A DNA stretch of 64,000 bases from Apostichopus japonicus. Taxonomy: Eukaryota > Echinodermata > Holothuroidea > Aspidochirotida > Stichopodidae. Below the pieces are notes generated by a model, which was not told the origin of the DNA, did not search any database, and saw nothing but the letters and a program-made list of their open reading frames with translations. Each line of letters begins with the position of its first letter. Within the stretch, counting starts at the first letter, position 1. The stretch lies in contig NC_092575.1 of NCBI RefSeq assembly GCF_037975245.1, forward strand, positions 9,580,001 to 9,644,000, in the 5' to 3' direction. Shown here piece by piece: positions 26,201-35,200 of the stretch. A program made the translations under genes and the position numbers.

Positions 26201-29200
26201 ACCTATAGAAGCTATGTCATTCAACCAATTGCATCTCACAGATGTGAACTTTTCTTATAAGTGCAATCAAAGACTGCTTCTTTATGAGAGCTATTTCAAA
26301 ACACATAAATATCTTCCAAAGGGAAAGGCTTGCTGCCAAAAGTAAACATTACACAACCACTACCATTAATGTTTTCTGAGAAAGCAATTTCAAAATGTTG
26401 CATTCATTTAATGTATCCTAATAAAAGCTCAATTTCCAACAGTTCTTACATTTTCCAATCGGGAAACAATAATAGTTCTATTCCATGCCTTTTGGCATGT
26501 TGTCATATATTGAATGAGGCTAATTAATACTCACCACTACATGCATTGCTCTACAATGCTCTTCCCTCCATTTATATTGTACTGAAAATGAAAATATACA
26601 AGGATCTGATTGTTTTAATAGCTGATATTTTATACAATGAGGACAATGATGCAAAATGTTAGTTTCCAGTCAACATGTGTGTTCTGGAGCACCAGATACT
26701 ATGTTGATGAATTAATTAGTTTTAAGAATGACTTACAGTAGATAACTTTGTATGACAGCCACCCAGTTCGATGACATTCATATCTAATATAAATTTTTGA
26801 GTCAACATGCAATGTGCCAAAGGATTTTGTCACATCTCTTTAAGAAATGTAGTCATATTGTCCCACCCCCCCCCATGGAAGATGTTAGTTGTACTATCCC
26901 TCAAAGTATGTAATCTACTACTCTACATATAGTCATTTTGTCCCCCAAGGAAGATGTTAGTTGTACTGTCCCTCAAAGTATGTAATCTACTACTCTACAT
27001 ATAGTCATTTTGTCCCCAAGGAAGATGTTAGTTGTACTATCCCTCAAAGTATGTAATCTACTACTCTATATATTGTCATTTTGTCCCCAAGGAAGATGTT
27101 AGTTGTACTATCCCTCAAAGTATGTAATCTACTACTCTACATATAGTCATTTTGTCCCCAAGGAAGATGTTAGTTGTACTATCCCTCAAAGTATGTAATC
27201 TACTACTCTATATATTGTCATTTTGTCCCCAAGGAAGATGTTAGTTGTACTATCCCTCAAAGTATGTAATCTACTACTCTACATATAGTCATTTTGTCCC
27301 CCAAGGAAGATGTTAGTTGTACTGTCCCTCAAAGTATGTAATCTACTACTCTACATATAGTCATTTTGTCCCCCAAGGAAGATGTTAGTTGTACTGTCCC
27401 TCAAAGTATGTAATCTACTACTCTACATATAGTCATTTTGTCCCCAAGGAAGATGTTAGTTGTACTATCCCTCAAAGTATGTAATCTACTACTCTACATA
27501 TAGTCATTTTGTCCCCAAGGAAGATGTTAGTTGTACTATCCCTCAAAGTATGTAATCTACTACTCTATATATTGTCATTTTGTCCCCAAGGAAGATGTTA
27601 GTTGTACTATCCCTCAAAGTATGTAATCTACTACTCTATATATTGTCATTTTGTCCCCAAGGAAGATGTTAGTTGTACTATCCCTCAAAGTATGTAATCT
27701 ACTACTCTATATATTGTCATTTTGTCCCCAAGGAAGATGTTAGTTGTACTGTCCCTCATAGTAAGTAATCTACTACTCTACATAGTCATATTGTCGACAA
27801 TGGTAATTTAGAAAATCCAACATAAATTGATGGGAAATACCAGTTCTTCCCACTGTTTTTGGCTTTGTGCCACCTTCATGCTATTCATGATAGCACCACC
27901 AAAACCAAAGGTCTTTTTATCAGATCACATAGAAAGGTATTCTAACTCATTCTCATAAGCATTGTCATATCCACCCTGTCTTAAAAAACTTGCACTGGCT
28001 ACCTGTAAAATATCTTATTATGTATAAAATTCTCCTTATTGTTTATAAATCACTTAAAGGACATGGTCCAATGTATATTTCTGACTTATTACATATTTAT
28101 GTCCCCTCTCGTTATCTAAGATCCAGCTCTCAATTTTTATTATCTGAAATTAAGTCCAAACATTCTTGGGGGTATAGGTCATTTATTGTTTCTGCCCCTC
28201 GCTTATGGAACCAACTTCCCTTAAAAATCAGAAAAACATCTACTCTCTCTAACTTTAAGAAGAGCATAAAATCCCACTTAATGACAAAAGCTTTTATATG
28301 ATCTTATACCATTAAGTTTTTCTTTTGTCATTGCTTTGTATTTTTCTGTATTATTTGTATCATTTCTCATTGTCATTTGCGCCATGAACATTCTTTGAGT
28401 GGTGCGTGCGCATTATAAGTCTTATTATTATTATTATTATTCTGTAATAACAATAACACACAAATACACCCAGCGTCGCATCTTCCTTGCATGAAATGCC
28501 AGTCATATTTTCTTGTGATAAAATTAGCAATCTGCCACACACTATTATGAGTTTTCAATCACAAGTATCATTTATTTCCTTTACTCTCTCAACAATTCAA
28601 TATGCTTATTTTATAGTAAACTGACTTTCATGGAAATCAGTGATAAGATGTGAATGTACTGCTATCAGATTTTGTTGTCCTTTAGGATGCCATAATTCTG
28701 CATCAATAAAGACCAGAGTATTAAAGAACAAATGCTTTTAATACAAATTTGTAGGAATGACTAGAATAGATTTAACCAACCTGTTGATGAATGGACACAA
28801 CCCATTCAGCTTTATATATATATGTGTAGTTAATATCATACAAACATCACCCATTCCTAGTATGTGACATACTCAGTTTATCTAGTTCATCCATCACATC
28901 TTGGAGTTCATCAGCTCTGATGGTTGCAGATGCTGCCTCTCGAGCTGAATCCTCAATATTGTGAGCCTCATCAAGAATAATTATCTGGTCTTTCAACGTG
29001 ATGTCCATCTATTAAGAAAGTTCAAACTATCTTCAAGCTTCACTCACAGTTTGAATAATTTATTAAAATATCAAAGTTTCATGCTTTGAACTTTAACTGC
29101 CCTGCTAATAGAAGACAAAAAATATTTACACGGCAAACAGAAAAAGATTTTGACAATGTGGTCTTACATTACATTGGTCTTATATTACATTTTGACATCA

Positions 29201-32200
29201 TCTATTTAGTCCCAAGTTACATCCTTGGCACATACATTTATCAGTTATTAACCTTCCTTTCATTAGAGAGAAATTGGTGCTGGAAACAGTGTTTCCAGAA
29301 ATTGCTTAGATTTCATGTTTACTTTAATGATAAATACTGTTCCTCATTTGTTGGTTTGAAGGGCAGGGAGTGCTTTCAATGACTATAAGATCTCATCTTG
29401 ACCACCAAGTATAATTTAATCTAATAACTAAGAGTGAGGACAAAGCTGATTGGCTGAGTGAAGCAGCTAATACTTAATCTGATAGATCACATGATGTATA
29501 CTTACAGATGACCGAATAAGTGGTCTATCGGATAGTTATAAATTCATCTAATAACTAAGACTTAGGACAAAGCTGATTGGCTGAGTGAAGCAGCTTATAC
29601 TTACTCTGATAGATCACATGATGTATACTTACAGATGACCGAATAAGTGGGTCTATCAGATAGTTGTAAGGACAGAAGATTACATCAGCATCATTGGCTA
29701 GGCTCCTAGTGGCAAAGTATGGACATGACTGGAAGGAAACAAATAACCAATGAGTCGTTTAAAGAAAATGATTATGTTTCATAGCTTTATTCAAGTCTCT
29801 GCAGCAATGTTGTGAAACTCGGAAATGCTTTCATTGCATCCAAACGGTGCAGCTACAGAATGGAAATTAGCCTCACCAGTCAACAAAGAGAAGAACAAAA
29901 ATATCTTACACGCAAGGAACATGAAAACTGGTATGTCTAGGCTAAAGTTTGATGTTTGTTGTACATAGTAACTGAAAGACTTTATCAACTGTTCTAACTT
30001 GATACTATGTAACAAGGTAGCTCAATGGTTTCATGAGAGAATTTCCACTCAAATTCGATACAGAAATAAAAATACTCTTGTACAAAAGAGAAAACCTATA
30101 TTCAGCATGCTATTATAATGATCAGCCACCTTGATTTTCTTTCCAAGTTTGACCAAGTCCTCCACATCCCAAGCAGAAGTCAGTCCATGACCCTCCAGCT
30201 GCCAATGGTGCTTTATCTTCTGAACATTTGCATAATATCGGCAAGATATCCCCTAGGAGGAAAATATTGATCACATTGAATTTATATTGATTCTATAACA
30301 ATTCTATAAAATAATTGCAAGAAACTTTGATAAATCTATAAAAAAGGTTTAAGAATACCATTTGCAGTTGTGCTGTTTTTAATTCCACTGCCATCTAAGA
30401 TATATTCAATTCATAATTAAATGTGTTACACTGTGTATTTACTGATGATTGATTACATTGACATTAACATCAAACTGTGCAGGCTGTAATAGGCACATTA
30501 TCAAATTAGGTAATAATAAAAGCAAAAGCTGATTTGAATAACTTTCAATACAATTACTGTCATGTTTAATGAGTACAATTTCAGAATGTCAACAACATCA
30601 TAGTCATGTTGAGGTGTCAATCACAACACAACATGATGAATTATGCTATTACTTACAGTTTTTGTATCCAAAAGTTCCCGACATCCATCATTCTTGTTTT
30701 TGCTCCGAGATACTTCTGGGTGAACGCAAAGGTGCTCCCTACTGCCAAGAATTGCCATTCTGAATTCAGTAATGAAATATCTCACGGTTTGTTTTGATTT
30801 AAAGTGATCACATGTTCAGCTGCTTCACTGACTGTTATCAGACACAAAACACAAATTTAAGGACACCTGCATTACACTAAAACATTGAAAGACATTCCTG
30901 TAATAAGCCAAAGTAACCCAGGAGGAAGGAAACACAACTAAATCATCAGATTTTATCCGTAGGATAACAAACCCCCTTGTACATTACTAACCAGATATAT
31001 AAATATATTTATTATTAGACAAATGCAGAGAAATAAGATATGACTCATAATTGACAAATAAAGAGCACTGTTTTAGAAAATATATTGGAATTTTTGACCT
31101 CCCTGGGACCAATAGTTGGCAGGGGAATTACTTTCCCCTGCCAAGTATTGCTGATAAAACAGTACTCATTATTTGTCAATTATGAGTAATATCTTATTTT
31201 ACTGCTTTTGTCTAGATAATCGTTTGCATGGTTTTGATGAGATTTAAAATATAAAAAGTTCATTTCACTTTTGTTGGTTTATGTGTCTCCTCTATCTTCT
31301 TTCAACCCCATCATTTAATAATTTTTCCGAAGATTAATAAGCAAGAAATTTTTGCGGGAACCGGGATGTAAAAAATGTGTTTGAAAACAAAAACCAAATG
31401 AAAAAGCCTGTGTATAACTGCTGTGTTAGCTTTAGGTTGTATGTGTATCAGCATGATGTAAATGTATTCTGTATTATATTATATGCAAATCCCAACTGAA
31501 ATAAACAGTTTATTGCAGTGAACTTGAAGCAAGTCCAAATCGCATTTTTGTTCACGACCAATGTCAATGGGAGTTAACTGTGTGAAAAAGATCACTACAT
31601 TTACTTACATTACATACGAGAATTTTCGCATGCAGTGATTGTTTACAAAGGTGTAGTGTTAAAAACTGAACTTTCAAGGGCATAAAAAATTTAAATGATA
31701 ATTTGCCTAAAGTACATTACATATGATGAAATGAACAAGAATTTTATTGGATTAACTTTCAATCGGAAAAAAAAAAAATAATTCTCAAGACCTGACCAAT
31801 CCATTAGGATATCCGACACTGGGTAATCAATTGATAATAACAATAAATGTCTCATATATTTGGAGTACCAAGCGTTATCTTTTTAATGGTACTACCAGTT
31901 AGTGTAATGTCATGTCAAGTGAAAGTTATTTCGCACATGACTGTATTGTACGCAGATGGCGCAAACAGTGGGTTTAGGGATGAAAACTATAGCTAATGGG
32001 CACTTTTGTGGCATGAAGGGGACATGGTTTGCTTCTCCTTTAGTTGCAGTTTAGATTGTCTTGTGTGGGTTACCTATATATATATATGTGTGTGCGTGTG
32101 TGCGTGCGTGCGTGCGTGCGTGCGTGTGTAACTATTCCTTCCAGTCTACGCTCTATTAACTAGGGTTATGAAGATTTTTTCATTTCTGCATTTCACACTC

Positions 32201-35200
32201 ACTTGACTTCACTGTACGCTGTCCTCTTCAATTCCCGAATTATTTGTGCAATCTGTTTGTGAGTTCTGGTCCCAAAGTATATTTTGGGGAGCCTGTAAGA
32301 AAGCATATATACTAAAGAATGAATAAACAATGTCCACCAAATAGCTGCATCTTTATAATGTGGATGGTAGATAACTGTACATACATGTTTATAAGAATAG
32401 ATTTTAAATTTGCATTTCTCCTTGTCTCACTACTCATCAAGCTACAGTCTATTTGTAACATGTCAACATGTCCCTCACAGAACACAACAAACTTTCATAT
32501 AAAGGACTATGTATATTCATTTACGTACCAAGCTACAGGTTGTCCAAAAAAGTGCAGCTAGAGTGATCCTTAACATGAGAAAATCTGAGCATATATCCTC
32601 AACTCTATATCACTTTCAATGGCTTCCAATTCAACAAAGAATCAACTACACAATTCTTTTCCAACATGGAAGGCCCTTCATGGGCAAACACCTAAATATT
32701 TGTATGATCTCACATTAAGATACAGGCAGAAATGTTGTGAAGAGAGACTTGTCTAGATATCTGACCTGATTGGTTCTGCCTCGTCAGTAGCTCCCATACA
32801 TGGCTTGTCTAGACTGTGACATGCACAGCTGCAACTGACACCTAACAACTTCTCTCCTGCACGTGAAAATGAAGAAATAAACTAATACTTTCTTGACATG
32901 CTACAGGAAAACCAAACGCATCCTAAAGATCACTTGTTAATGAACCAGTGAGCCTACTACATGCTCCTAATAACTGATCATATTATCTATCTTACTCTAG
33001 CCCAAACTATCAAGCTCACACTTTTGTTGTTTCCGATCACATGTTTACGATATATGGTTTCAAATGTCTTTCTTTGACCAAATGGTGTTTTGAATATATT
33101 TTTTTTATTATTATTTATATTTTAAAGGTTTAATTATCAATATTTTGCACACTTCAATTTCACATTTTCTCACCTGATGTGGTCTTTCTGTCTGTTGCAA
33201 CACATCTGGATTTGGAAGGCTCTTCATCTTCATCTGTACATTGTTTTGCTCTTGCCTTGTAATCAAATATGAATACAAATATTAGACTGTACATAAAGAA
33301 AAAGAACTTGAATAATTTCAAATTGAGTCATACCCACTCATTAATATTCATGCAGTACTAAAATATTCATGAGATAACTATACCATCCATCCCATTTTCA
33401 TGTTTACAAATGATGTGTCTCATTCGCATATATATTCAAGCACTTCACGGCTTGTTCATGAATATTCAGTGAATTTTTTTCAAGAATGCAAATTACACCC
33501 CACCTGCTTAATATTAACATAACTTAACTACTTGTATAAATCACAGCTGATTCCTACCTTGCTTCCAGGAGTTCTGAACTTTATCTGATCTGTTTGGAAG
33601 ATGTCTGAGTCATCGTCATCATTCTTCGTTGTGGTCACGTTATCAACGGTTGGTTTATCTGAGGTGCTTGCAAGCCCATCCTGTGGTAGATCTTTTGATA
33701 GAGTGTCCTGCTCACCTTCCTGTTTGGAGTGGCAGTGACACAGTGTACAGTGTGATAGGGCAGTAGGTGACTCAGTGTCACCTGAAACAGAAAGACACAG
33801 AATCAAAAGATTGGCTCAATTTTTTTTTAAGGTAGTTTTAAGGTAAGTTTTAAGGTAGACAAACATGCATTTATATCAGACACTTAACAGTGAATGACAC
33901 TACATCAAAGAGGAAAGAAATATTGATTTTGGAAGCTATCAACTTTGAATTAAATGTATAAAAGAGTTGGTCCAGTTTTCCAGTTTGTGTAATTATTGTG
34001 CAACTGAAAGGTGAATAGCAAGAACAGCATTAATTAATTTAACAGCATTAATTTATTTAAAATAGTATACTTCCAGACAACACTACTTTCAAAGGAAAGC
34101 AATGCACCGATGAAGACATATTAGAAGAACACACAGCTGTATGATGTCATATTTAAGCTTACTCAAGTCCTCTTCTTGCATGTAGAGTAATATCCAACAC
34201 AAGATATCTCCTTCAGCAGTACTTAGAGAAATAAGGCTTTGACAGTGGATTGATGCATTCCTTATCTTAAGTAACCTCAAAATGTTTAATCCTGCATGAA
34301 TGTTACTCAGAAGGCATAATTCTTTATGTAAATATTGCAAAATATTAATTTAGACACATTTAAAGCTACCCAATAGACATGTGCTATGTCTGTTCCTTCC
34401 CTAAAAAGGCTTTTCCAGGTCTTGCAAATGTAATAAGGAGGAAACAACAAAGTTACCAAAGAATCAGTTTGAAGCCAGACATCCATTAGTTCATGATGTG
34501 TAAATTCAGTTAGTGGTTTGATTACAAATTAACAGGAATTGGAAGTATTTTACGTACAAGCAAGGAGAGACTACCCCTTTAAGATGTGCAGAAAGACTTA
34601 GTCTGTTCTTGATGATGCATACTAGCTATACTACAGGAATGTGAATGTGCTTCATAAGTTTGTAATTTCAATAACACTTGCAACAATAGCAGAAAGATTA
34701 CCACACCAAACTATGTAAAAAAACCGAAAGCCATATGCTGACAATGACTCGTAATATTCCACTAAAGATTTCCTTGTTAAAGTGCTACACTGTGATGATG
34801 ATCAATATTTTGCATGAAACACCAATTCCCAAACTAAAGAGGTTCACACATGTTTAGATTTATGATGGACACAATGCGATATGAGCAGATCATCCAGGGC
34901 AGAATATTAATCCTCTGGGATCCAGAATATTCTTAAAGAGAAAATGAGCCCTCCTCAAAATATTCACTTCAAATAGGATCGATGAGTCGCAAGCCACCAA
35001 TATTCCACATACAACTGTATACAGACAGAAACTTGGTGAGGTATTTGCTTTCTGACTCGAACAAAGGTCTCAAAGCTACCTGTTATTTCTTTCAAACTTT
35101 AGACATTTTAAAGTTATCATACCAATAGCAAAATAAGTTGGAAATATATAGTAATTAGCAAATGTCAAAAAATGGTCAACATTAATGGAACAGTACCTCC

